Source: Sphagnum compactum (Eukaryota > Bryophyta > Sphagnopsida > Sphagnales). Taken from it: 64,000 nucleotides of DNA. Of the stretch, positions 37,401 to 48,834 are shown one piece after another. The stretch lies in NCBI GenBank assembly GCA_965153455.1, contig OZ234504.1, forward strand, positions 124,001 to 188,000, read 5' to 3'. Each line of letters opens with the position of its first letter. Positions within the stretch are counted from its first letter, which is position 1. The notes under the pieces were generated by a model. It was not told the origin of the DNA, did not search any database, and was given only the letters and a program-made list of their open reading frames with translations. Position numbers and translations under genes: made by a program.

Positions 37401-39744
37401 AAAGCCTAAACCATAAATAGTTTATGAAATTATGCAGGATTTGATCATGATCAATTTCTAGATAGGTCCATTATGCCATCAAGAATGTGTAGTTAGGAAT
37501 ATCATTTGAAATTAAATGGGATGGAAGAACTAAAAACAAGATAATAGACAATTGTATTAACTTGGTCACATTAAAAGTTGATAAACATACCTTCCTTGCT
37601 AATTCTTGACATTCAAATTCCCACCCTTCACCTTCCTTCGATAAATTCAATAGATGGATCAAGGGTTCTATAGCCCTAAGTAGTGCGGGGTACAACAAAG
37701 CAATTCCTTTTGTCAAGGGTTTCAACTTCAAAACCTTTCTTGCCTCCTCCATCTTCTTGGACGCCTCTTCTGTTAAGAATTTATTTTTATCCGCATAGAT
37801 TTCCCCTCCAAGACCAAGATAAAATAGACAAAGGATTGGTATTAGAGCATCTATGTCCTTGTTGCCCTCTTTAAAGGCACTGTTGTTCAATAATGCAACA
37901 AGCTTTGCACTGACCTCCCCTTGCTTCTTCTTGCGAATCAAAAATCGACGAGTAGGGTTCACCACACATGTCCGCCTCGTAAAATGGTGAATAGGATTAG
38001 TACGACACTCTACTTGGATCAAATCATGCTCTTCCAATTCATCCCTTGCTCTCACAAAGTCACCAGGTAAAAGCTTTGGATGACTTGCTGTGAAAGCGAG
38101 TGCTAACAATGGTTCTGGCACACCACGGCCTCCAAATAGTGCAACCAAATACAAAAGGTCTCGAGCCTTATCATGTAAACCTTCTAAGGCCATTAACATT
38201 GCAACAGACAAGGTATGAGGATATGGTTGACCAAATGCTTCGACACGTCTTGTTTGAAAGAAAGATGCATCATCAGCAACGATGCTATTGAAATCTTCAC
38301 AAGCAAGCTTCCAATATTCTTCTTGAAGTGGATCTTTCATTGTCTTCAATATGAGTGCCAGACCCAAAAGGTTGTATCCAACTTGGTCGATGAGTGCGTC
38401 GACTACCAACTGCATAAAATAAATACCACCCATCCATAGCAAATGTTAATGTGTTTAGTACGTTAGAATATCCACAATTAAAATGTGGCAACTTAAACTT
38501 ATTTGTAAAAATGAACCACAAATACCCATTTAAGAAGCATCAAGTCACATCTTGAAGATGTGACAGTCAAGTGACGTATTTAACCAAGATTCTAAAAAAA
38601 AGGGTGTTACAAGCATCTTAGCCCATAGCCTCCCTACCAAATCTACAATGCGACTGAAATCAAGAACAATATAGCGCTTGGAAGCACTTACACGTAGGTT
38701 TGGTGGTATTTCATCATTTGGCATTTCAGCCCTTCTGGCCAAGATCTTGCGTGCCTCCCGTATAGTAGGCTTATCCATGAGTACACACTTTGCATCAGGC
38801 CAAACTTCCTTCGATCGAGATGTCACGAGGTATTTCACCCCTGTGGCTTCAAACACTAGAAGATCCTTGATTTGTTCCAAATTCATGACGTTGTCAAACA
38901 CGATAAGGACGTGTTTTGTCAGTAGACGGTTCCGCATTGCTCGCAACTTTTCAGACAATTCCTTGTCTACACATGTGTCTTGACCTCGTGCTTTTATTTT
39001 GCTTAGGATCTGACCACACAACTTTCCACAGTCCTTGGCTTCAGGGTCACACGTCAAAAACACCACCCCATCCTGGAACATTGTGTTGTTTTCGTTGATC
39101 GATATGTGGGTTGACGTCGAATTTGAACTTCTCATAATTTTTGCAGCATCATGAATTTGATATGCAATAGATTTTGCAAGGCAAGTTTTTCCCGATCCAG
39201 GTTCTCCATACAAATTCACAACTTTATTGTTAGCTCCAGGAGTAAGTTCCTTCATCACTTTATCTTCCATGTTTGCGAAGCTCATAATTCGTGAATCCAA
39301 TTCGAAGCCTAAGGAATCGGGAATGTCATCGGCTCTGCTTGCAAGCATTGGATTCAAAATTTCCTGATGTCTCAAGAAGTCTTCTATTTGTTCAAAATCA
39401 TTGATTAGTTTGTTGATAGAATCTGTCAATATTTCGGGAGATGCTTGGGCTTTTGTCCGAAATGACAGCCACGAATTATTTTGCAAGTGGCTAAATTTTT
39501 GCCTTTCCTCGTCAAGGTGGGTTGAGGCAATCTCAAACCGTGTTCGCAGGCCTTGATCGTTCGTCAAACCATAATCTTCTAGCCTTTGTGCCCATTCTGC
39601 CTTCTGGTTGGCGAGCTGATCATGAAGGCGTTGGAAGTCTGCTATTTTTTTCGACGTTTCATTCCACCTTTTGCGATGCTTTCGTAAGGAATTGCCAATC
39701 TCTCCTGCTAATGCGACTGCACAGCTAATAGCTAACTCTGCCAT
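34448..39744 (-). CDS. NB-ARC immune-receptor-like protein with armadillo-like and TPR C-terminus (no LRR)
   Basis: Five exons on the minus strand: 39744-38692, 38409-37591, 36854-36674, 36098-35189 and 34823-34448; GT-AG borders and phases fit exactly to 3339 nt (1112 residues). The N-terminus begins MAELAISCAVALAGEI, then an amphipathic coiled-coil-like region to about 130. NB-ARC: P-loop GEPGSGKTC at 180-188, kinase-2 LIVFDNV at 280-286, RNBS-B-like VKYLVTSR at about 303-310, and a degenerate GLPL (LLGLALIL) early in exon 2. A winged-helix-like part follows; no MHD was seen. Exons 3-4 encode alpha-helical armadillo/HEAT-like repeats; the end of exon 4 and exon 5 encode TPRs (YEGALRDADDVV, DYEGAIEDLTKAF). 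NB-ARC ATPases are intracellular immune switches, so ligand sensing by the helical repeats is plausible but inferred. Intact, with no stop. The N-terminus recalls the MAEPL-type start of non-flowering coiled-coil NLRs. Exon 3 is the least supported by motif. Confidence 0.85.
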
Positions 39745-40404
39745 TATGTATCACCTACTTCACCCATGACCACATAGTGATTCATTATTGATAATCTTGT
39801 TGTTTATGTCTTGAATTCCATATGTTCTGGCTTTGGAAGGTATGCTCTTAAAAATAATGCAACAACAAAGACATGGGATATTTAGGAACGTTTCAAAAAT
39901 TTGGCCCAAGAATTTCAATGAAACAGATTAAGATAGAAGTCAAATTCTTCTAGTACATACTTGAGTTGAAATGTCCTTGAATGTTCAACGTGAAGATATC
40001 ACAAGTGTAGTCGCACATAGTTCGAAAACTTCAGATTAAAAGGTTAAATTTGCATACATGTATTTAATGAGCTAAAGATTTTATGATTGTTTTATAGGCA
40101 AATCTCAGAAGCTACAAACTTAATAGCTTGCATGTGAACGTCCTGCTAGTATTATTTTAACCATTTGTAGAAGCGAATAGGATATCCTATAAGATAGTAA
40201 GTTAATATAATGCTTATAGAGGTATTTTCTTTTGGAAAACTAACATGCACACCTATGGATAACCTGATTGTCCCTAGCATTTGTTGCACCAGAGTGCATC
40301 TTCAGAAGGAAAAAATCAGGGAATTGTGTCTGCAAACAAAACTTCACACAAAAGGAATGTTTTACATTGATATGAAGCAAATAAGGGATTTCTCAATTTT
40401 TAAG
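39745..40404. other. 5' flank of the receptor gene
   Basis: The probable promoter for the minus-strand receptor. AT-rich, with no distinctive motif identified. Short ORFs only. Confidence 0.4.
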
Positions 40405-41037
40405 CACAAGGTTTTTGGTCACTGTTGCTCTGGAGGAGCTGAGTTTTGTTGACCGTGCTTTGGCTCTGGTCAAATACGTCAAGGTTTCTATCAACTGTAA
40501 CTCTTTCCAGCTATTAGATGAAGTACAACCCAACAAGAAATTTTCATTGGTATCAAGAGAAGACAAGACAAGACTAACAACATGTTCGTATTGTTTCTCT
40601 CTTTAGACAGCCCAGTGCTCTTTCCGGGAGCAACTGGCGTTTTTTTCTCATGAGTTGAATCAAATTAGGGAACATTCATATGCCAATCTCAAACGAATTA
40701 AGACCAGTGTTATATGGAAACATGCATCATAAATATACACATGTTATAGGTTGCGCTGGAATTATATTACCTTGTCTTGGAATTGAAATGTTCGATTTTT
40801 TTCCTCCGCAGAAACGTTCAGCACGTGGAAGGTCAGGCAGCTCGTTTCCCTGATGCTCTCAAATCAAGTTCCCTCCAACCTCAGCTGCTGCCCAGCACCA
40901 AATTCGCAGTAAGCACTGGATGCACTGGAAATCAAAACCCCCTGGATGCTGGCCTGGGGATGACTGTGCCTCAACCAGATACTCAATCCCCGTGCGCATC
41001 AAATCAATCGCCCACTAGCGCAGCAACCAACTCGTAG
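40405..41037 (+). pseudogene. Exon-like remnant of an unrecognised gene
   Basis: Three open stretches with plausible borders: 40405-40483 (VALEELSFVDRALALVKYVK, then GT), 40607 to about 40708 (SFREQLAFFSHELNQIREHS after TTTAG) and 40812-41037 (NVQHVEGQAARFPDALKSSS to a TAG at 41035-41037, after a polypyrimidine CAG). The first two look like a continuous coiled coil and the last is a Ser/Pro/Gln-rich tail. The phase from the second to the third stretch does not match cleanly and no start exon was found, so this may be the broken 3' end of a gene. It lies head-to-head with the receptor gene. The family is not recognised. Confidence 0.35.
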
Positions 41038-43325
41038 CAAAGAGACGCGTAAATAGGAAGAAACAGAGCTTGGACATTAGAAACACGATCTCCAAAAACT
41101 CGTAAGCAACTCTGGACTTTCTTTCACTTTAAAGAAACCCCGCATGAGTCATACGGGGGAAAAGACGTACTTGACGAAGTGCTTTCAGACAGCTCCTTAT
41201 GGGCCGCGAACGGCATCATTTATGCCATACTCACTACGTACTACTTAGTAACTGCAAATGTACTTGAGTAGTCTATTAACACTTCAAATAAATGGAGTCA
41301 GTTTTGGGTGAAAGAGTGGTGTTGATTCGGACCCTGAGCCTAATGATGAGCCTCAGCCCTTCTTTTTTCAATTTTGTGAAAGCGCTGGAGTGGCGACAGT
41401 CACTTGGATGATTCAGCTGACATGGCGATCGTCCCAAGGAATATTTAAGCTAAATCTGAAATTACTTTTCAAATATTAAGCTAGATAGTTATGGTCCTTC
41501 TATGTTTCTGGCTACAAGTGGCTTACAAGGGGTCACTATTCGTCGATTTTTGTTCTATTGTGATATGAGTCCTACCGATGGAAGACTCCAAAATTCACCA
41601 GATTTTTCGCCAGACGAAAAAAAAAAATTCGCCACCTGACGATTTTCGCCAGAAAAAAAGGTCTGGTGAGTCGTACTATTGAGTTAAGTTATGCGTAAAC
41701 AACCACCCCGCCCACCCCGCTCGCGTCCCCCCCAATCAATTGATCAATTAAACAAGTTTGCAGAAGGCACAGCACTCACAGGCTGGTCCAGAGTGAACCA
41801 GCACCCACCCACTAAATGCCTATTATGACTCAGTAGTAAATGGACCCCAACTGAGTTAATATTTGCTTTCACCTGTCTTCTCCTGTTCATTAAATGGGTT
41901 GCTTCATAATTTCTGTTTTTTTTTTTTTTTTCTTGTCAATGAGTCATGTTGATTGGCCTACAATAAGAGTAAAGACCTTAATTTGGGAGGCTGCCCAAAA
42001 GCACAATTCTCATGTGAGGATAAAATATCTTCTCATTTTGTGATCTATATTGGTGAAAAGGGAAGAACTTTGGGCAAAGGATATGGGATAAAGTGAGGTG
42101 TTTTGGGAACACATTGCAAACTTGAAGAACATTGTTATGAACAGGTTGAGAACACATGAATAAATGAATTTCAACCTCACCCACCTCCCCCAGAAAAGGA
42201 AAAAGATGAATCCTCTTGGTGTATGTTCACTTTTCTCGTTGATTTCATGTATATTTTACTCTTAGGCATGGTTGTTACCATTTGTTTGCCTTAGCTAATA
42301 TCCCTTTTGTAGAGCACACCATACCTATTGGGCAAGGCCTAGAATTGAAGTTCACAAAGACTTTTCATATGTCAATTATATAAAAACATGGAGCCCTTTT
42401 TATAGGAGAACACTCTCCATGTAATATTCCTTGCAACAAATAAAAATTAGAATCTTTCATTCCATGACACTAAAGTTTGGGATGGCAGATGTAGTGATTC
42501 CAAAAATAAAATCATATTCAATAATTCACATTTCAATCAATAGTAAGTTACATACATTTTTTTAAAATATTAATTATATAATTATCATTAAAAGATTATA
42601 TCACATTTAAGAAACATATTTTGATCAATAGAAATATTCACAAAATAAAGAAAACAAAAACCACAACACTAATACCCCTAATTAGTCATAAAGGGACAAG
42701 ATTTCTTTAAAAAATGAAAGAAAATGCATTAAGCTTAGGTAAAGATTGGAACTTTAATTAACATCAAATTTCAATTTCATTGTATATATTTTTTCTAATT
42801 ATTTTTTATCATTCATTGTTAGTGTAGTGTGTACTGCAGCTATTAATATTTTCAAACCTCGTGTGTTTAATCTTGAGTTCCAACATTTTATATCAATATT
42901 TAATAAAAATAATCATTTTGCAAAGAAAAATGTTTTCAGGATTGAAAGAAAGGCCCAAAAGGGGTCGGTTTATGAATATTTTTAAAGCCATCTCCAATGT
43001 TTGCATGAAATGTTTTTATAATGACATTTTTTTTATGCTAGTTGTCATTTCTCTTATGTATGGCACCCCATCATCAATACACTACTTTAAATAGTTTGTT
43101 GGGCTTGCAAAATTTACTCCCTGATTTTCAATAGGTTATCGTGTTTGTAATTTTCATTACATTTGTTTTTAGTCACATGGGTAACCTTCTAACTATTATG
43201 ATATTTTCATGATTGTTAATATTGTTTTTCCAGCTATGATTACTATAAAGAAGAAAGGGAAAAAAGTTGTTTCAGAGGAGGAGCAACAACTTGCTTAGGT
43301 AAGACACCTATAAATATATATATAG

Positions 43326-43361
<36 letters not shown>

Positions 43362-43990
43362 TGATTAGTATAAACATTATGGATCATACAGATGTAAGTA
43401 GGTAATAAAAACAGCAACATGCGAAAACATTACTCACTAATTAGTGAGTAGCTAGCAAAACCAGCAACTGAGCTAACTGGAAGCCAACAGAAAAATGTTG
43501 AAAAACCACTTACCATCCATATTTAATGTGGGTGGTCCGTGCTGCTGGTGGACATAATCAACCTGCAAAATATATGCACTAAATAACCAGTTTGGCAAGT
43601 AGGGGAACTGAGAACTGGGATGGCAGACATGAACACATTGCCACAAACCCGTACAACTTTGATTTGAAAAACACATGATATGGCATGAAGAAAAGAAGGA
43701 TATAGAAAGTCATGTATGATGAAACCCTGCCAACCATATATAAACCAGAGAAACGAAAAAAGGGGAAGTACAAGGAAAATCTTGAAAGGACCCATGTCCG
43801 AGAAGACAAATGACCTAGCTAAGAGGGGGACCTTTGTTTGTCGTCTGCCTAGGCTTAGTGCATTTGACCTAGGCACCTACCAATATATCATGAGTGGATC
43901 ATGGCTAGAATCTCAGTGATTTTTCTATTAACCTGCAACGAGAGTGATTAAGAAAATAAAAATGTTCGGTTCAATCTTTTTTTTTGAACA
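41038..43990. other. Intergenic, no gene seen
   Basis: Mixed composition to about 41900, then AT-rich. A cluster of TTCGCCAG/GACGATTTTCGCC words at about 41600-41660 is short. A 20-codon ORF at about 43236-43298 (MITIKKKGKKVVSEEEQQLA) just after a TTTCCAG is noted but unsupported. Confidence 0.5.
43327..43360. repeat. (AT)n microsatellite
   Basis: An uninterrupted alternating AT/TA run flanked by copies of TATAGGTGAT on both sides (about 43321 and 43358). Confidence 0.9.
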
Positions 43991-43996
43991 TTGTAA

Positions 43997-46735
43997 CTTT
44001 TCTTGGGTATTCATCTAGTATGACAATGGGTCCTTTATGTAGATGCACAGAAACTCCACAAATAATTGTGTATCAGATTTACTCTCATTCACATATATAC
44101 ACACACACTGCATGCATTGCACATACGTTACTTCACAATGGATATTTGTATAGCATGGACCATATGAAAATATTCACTGGGCATTTTCTCAAATGGGAAA
44201 ACACGTTGTAAAGTACAGAATTATTCTACACCCATAAAACATAGGCACAAAAGAAACATTTTATGAAGATGTGATATGTAACATTTCCAAGATTAGATCC
44301 ACTCTTATCAAGGAGTATGCCACTTTGTCATTATTTTCATAATGACTGTCGGCTGAATATAATTCTTCGAGTTGTTCTATTTGCAATCCCACACCTTTGG
44401 GACGCTGGAATCTATTGTGAAAGAATTGAGATTTGCATAGTCAATTAAGGTGAACCGTTGATGGCATGCTCTCAAGTAGTTGGAGCCTTGCAACATCAAA
44501 AAATAACTAAATGTTTTTTTTCCAAACCATGCAAGAAAGAAGGAACCTCCGCCAAGTAAAGGCAATCTTTTCCCTCAGAAGGTACAACAGACAAGAGGAT
44601 GCTCTTTTTCCCCTAATGAGGGCCCTTCTCTAATAGGCCAGGATCATGACGACTGAAAAGGTAATTCATTTTATTATTGGCTCAGATGAAATTACTCCCT
44701 TCTGAAGAAAGAGAGTCACATACAAAGCAAGGATCGATTACAAAGAAAGCTACGCAAGTCCCAAGAGAGATGATCAGGAAAGGAGGATTTCTCACTGCAT
44801 GGTGAAGACAATGACAAGGATAGCTTAGTCAATGCATATAACACATACATGAGAAGGTCCTTCCCAAATTCTGAACCCATTTACCTTCTTGGAATTTTTT
44901 AGTGTGATTAGAAGGTATGTTACCATTGTATTCTTTCCTCCACTATGTAGTAGGTGTTAGAAAAAGCAGAATGCCCCCTCTGGCGGGCATTCGGTTTATT
45001 GAAATGCACACAACCCCCTTCATATTTTTTTGTTTTTCCCCGTAATACTTGGAGGGTATCACGGGATAAAAGAAAAGAAAGCATGAAACATGTTTTCCTT
45101 GACCGCAGGCTTTATTGGTATTATGCCCACACTCACACAGCCCTGCATCATGTGGACCCTTATTCAAATAAATCCCATGTCCTCGAGCTTTAATTTCACT
45201 TGATACGATGGAAGATGAGTCAATGGTTCTTCTGCCTTGTACCTGGGCTGCAAGTAGTATTGATGGGTTGTTGAGACCTTCGTCAGACTGTCAACTGTGC
45301 AATGTGGGTGGTCATAAAGCACTTTGAGAAGTGTCCTAGTCTATTTGCACCGCAGCTCATAGGTGTGAATGTCCTTCCTCAAAACCGCCCGGAATCGTAC
45401 ATCGACTCCTGCAGGGGCTACTCCTCTGGAGTGGGAGGGAAATTGTGCTCACTATAGGTGTATGTAAAGAAGAAAGCAAAAAAGAGCATTTGCATTATAG
45501 ATTTGCAAATGCCTGATCAAAAAATAATATAAATATTTCAAAATCGCTCTTTTCAACGAAAGGTTCATAGATACTTGCCTAAAACAGGGGCACGTTCTGC
45601 CTTTGTAGCTATAGGAAGGAAGAAAATAGAAACTTTTGAAGTCACCTCCAGAAGAGCCGCTTGGTAGACGAAGTCCTTTCATGGTAAGGCCTCCTCATCT
45701 TTCTGCACGGTTTCCAAGTATTTCCGCACGTCACCCAAAGCAACCAATAACTATTTTGCAGTAAAAGAAAGTGAGAACATAAATTTCCAAAATCTGCGAA
45801 ACTTGTGGCATACAGTGATTCAGTTTTCCATTAGGAGCAGCATCACAAGCACCAATAAACAAGCCTGAAAATTGTACCTTGGATGAAACAACAGTCTTAT
45901 GATAGGTGGCATTAGGTTTTGGTTTATAAATGTGCACACAATAGTGCTATTTCAAATGTGCTATCAACAAAAAAGTGAGCACGCTCTTGATTGGTGGACT
46001 GTAGTGATTGCCAATCAAAGTGTTTGCATTTAAAATAATCTCTCACCTTAAGCTGTTCAATTTCTCATGTGTATGGGTTTGGGATGGGAAAACAATTCAC
46101 ACTCGATATTGGATGTGATAGACCTTGGAAGAGGCCCCCAGAAGAGGTTCGGGAAGAGATGCGTAAATGTAATGAAAGATTGGGTGGTTCTTCATGCCAT
46201 GGCCCACATATGCCATCCAAAGTTGGCCTCTGGTGTCCTTGTGACACTTTTGCAAGAAGCATGTGACATTTTCAACTTCAAGTCAGGCAAGAAGTGAACC
46301 TGGATTGCATTTGGTTTGAAGAATCCTCTCTCACAAATTGTTATCCTTGTTTTTGAGGTACAAGTCATGTTTGGCTAGTTGGAATGCTATTTACAAATTG
46401 AGTTCAAAACTTAGTTGATAATAAAGATGTTCACAAGAGAAAGAGGACTCCAGGTGAAGAGTAGCAGATTTCCCACTAAGGTGGTGAACTTAGGTTGAGA
46501 TCAACACCTAATAACAAAAGAAAATACATCAGTAATAAGGAAAGCTTCAAACTCCCTTTTCTCAATAGGTTGTGAACTTAGGTTGAGATCAACACCTAAT
46601 AACAAAAGAAAATACATCAGTAATAAGCAAAGCTTCAAACTCCCTTTTCTCAATAGGTTGGATGTAAAAATGAGTTTCAACTTGAGTTGTTATTTTGATT
46701 TTATTTTATTTTGGTTTACATTGCTGTGAATGCTG
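43997..46735. repeat. Long segmental repeat, copy A
   Basis: A roughly 2.7-kb unit shared with copy C (52432-55067) and partly with B. Landmarks in order: TGGGTATTCATCTAGTATGA at 44005, the receptor-like relic at 44311-44470, CCAAATTCTGAACCCATTTA near 44869, TTTCCCCGTAATACTTGGAG near 45034, GCAGGCTTTATTGGTATTAT near 45106, CGCCCGGAATCGTACATCGA near 45386 and GGCCCACATATGCCATCCAA near 46201. Near its end an 88-bp segment beginning GTGAACTTAGGTTGAGATCA is duplicated (46484 and 46572). Identity to the other copies looks about 80-90 percent. Confidence 0.85.
44311..44470 (-). pseudogene. Relic exon related to the NB-ARC/TPR receptor (copy A)
   Basis: On the minus strand one frame reads RFTLIDYANLNSFTI, which matches ALTLIDHAKGNAFTI in exon 4 of the receptor. 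A second frame continues GLQIEQLEELYSADSHYEN, matching GLHKEALTDFEAALNYCEN immediately after. The nucleotide GTCAATTAAGGTGA is identical in both genes. The frame change between the two halves shows it is broken. It represents the ARM-to-TPR transition only; no NB-ARC sequence was found in this repeat. Confidence 0.65.
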
Positions 46736-46736
46736 T

Positions 46737-46977
46737 TGCCTGCAGATTGAACCTAGGCAGAAATACTTGAGGAGGTGCTTTCCAAATTCTGAACTCATTT
46801 AAAGATTGAAGACCTTCTTTGATAATTTTTTGTGTGATTAGACGGTATGTTTCCATTATATTTTTTCTGTCACTGTTTGTTATATGGTCGGCATTTTGTT
46901 TTTTCAAATGCACACCCCCCCCTCCCCCTCATATATTTTTTGTTTTTCCCCGTAATACTTGAAGGGTGTCACAGGAA
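46737..46977. repeat. Segmental repeat copy B, first part
   Basis: From ACTTGAGGAGGTGCTTTCC through CCCCGTAATACTTGAAGGGT it matches about 44855-45060 of copy A and 53285-53515 of copy C. It lies directly after copy A, lacks the receptor relic, and its continuation resumes at 48835 after foreign DNA. Confidence 0.75.
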
Positions 46978-48834
46978 ACTAGTTGGTCCCTTCTGGGACT
47001 TGGAGTGGAAGTAGGTCTAACGCCCAATTGTATGAAGGGTATTCATATTTTCCCCCTTTTATTGTTGGGTCATTTTTTTATTTTTTTTCTACCAAGTAAA
47101 TTGGATGTGCAATGCATGGTCATAGCCAAGAAAGAACAAAGCAAAATTTTGGTTCAAGTTTTTAAAAAATTGATGTTCAATAAATATAATAAACAATGCA
47201 AAGTGATGAAGGGCATCTAATTCATATATTTATAAAAAATCAAAATTTTATAAGGTGTGTAATGATTTTAAAAGTAATGTGTGTTTTAATATTGTGGTTG
47301 GTTTTGGAAATTGAAACACCAAAACCCAATTAACTTTCATTAGAATTTGGGTTGCTTATTGTTGATTTTATTAATTAGATGTGGGTACATCTCATATTAA
47401 TTGTTTTTAAATCTAAAATTTGAAACAATCTTAAGCAAATAAAAGTTCAAATGAATTTTCAAAATGTCTATATAAATGAAGGAAAGTTGTTTGTTTGTTT
47501 TGTTCCAATGATTCATGAAACCAAGGTCATAATGACATAAGGAAAGTTATTAAATTGCCATTCAACTAGTCAATTGGGAATTTTGTAATAAATGGCATCT
47601 CAATTTTTTTATAAATATAACTCAACCTAAGATTTGAACCTAAAAAAATACGCCCAATTTGCGCATTGAATGGAAAGGAGGTTCGAGTAGGGTAGCTGTA
47701 ACAACATTACAAAAAACATTCTTAGGTTGTTGTGTCTATGTAGCCTTGTGAGATTAGATGAAACATTTAAGGTTTGGTGGTCATGAATTGATATTACATT
47801 ATAAGGATTGTTTTGGTGTTTGATGGTTTTTTTACTTATCACTTTGAATCATGCCAAAACATGAAGAATTCCTTGTTCATTTTTGGATTTTAGTTTTTTG
47901 GATGTCCAACAGAACTGGTTAAGCACTAGCAAAAAACGTCACACCTTTATGTTGGGGAAATCCCAAAGAGTAGGCATTAAATCTTGGCAAGCATTAAACA
48001 TGAATAGCCCATTCATTTCTGAAAAACTTTTTAAAAAATTACTTTTCACATTGCAAGACTGACAACAATTTCAAATTAATTTGTTACAGTGCTCTTGTAA
48101 GCCTTTGGACAAGCTGCTTGTAAAGCAAGCAAGCTCAACAACACCAAAATTTCATCCTTTGTCAAAGACCTGTTGTTCCTTTTCATCATTACATTGTGAA
48201 AGAAAATGCAAATAAATCCCACCACCTACTGTACTCATCGCAGCAAGAAAAAACAAACCCAAACCTTCTATTATTGTAATTATGATAGCAAAAAAAGAAG
48301 GAGCCCACCCCAACCATCTGCTATACTTATGACAACAGAAAAAAAACAAAAAATTATTCAATTCCTTTTATTGTCAATATAATTAATGACTATCACAACA
48401 ATTCAAAGGCTGGAAGGTAACAAAAAAAAAAAATCATTGTGAAGGCGCTTGTGACAAAACTCAAATAAATCCCACCACCTTTTGTACTTATGGCAACAAG
48501 AAAAAAAAAACCCAAACCTTTCATTATTGTAATTATGATAGCAAGAAAAAAAGAAACCTAACCTGACCAAATTTGTACTTATGACAACACAAAAAAAATG
48601 AATAGTTATTGAGTTTCTTTTATTGTCAATGTAATTAATAACTATCACAATAATTCAAAAGCTGTGAAAGGAAGGTAAAATATATATATATATATATATA
48701 TATTGTAAAGGTGCTTGTGACCACAGGGCTGTGAAAGATAGACAAAAAAAAAATTATTATGAAGGTGCTTGTGATCACATGACACTCTGAAATTTCAGAT
48801 TGTGTTTTGAGCCCTCAGGCCAACCTTCACTAAT
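46978..48834. other. 1.86-kb insertion splitting repeat copy B
   Basis: This AT-rich segment has no counterpart in copies A and C, where GTATCACGGGATAAAAGAAA is continuous. It holds an internal approximate duplication (about 48140-48370 versus 48400-48660, sharing AACCTTTCATTATTGTAATT-like phrases) and an (AT)n run at 48677-48701. No ORF of note, TIR or target duplication was identified, so the mechanism is open. Confidence 0.55.

Noticed and set aside
41580-41660. Clustered TTCGCCAG / GACGATTTTCGCC words
   Set aside because: Only a few loosely spaced copies; no array or element ends.
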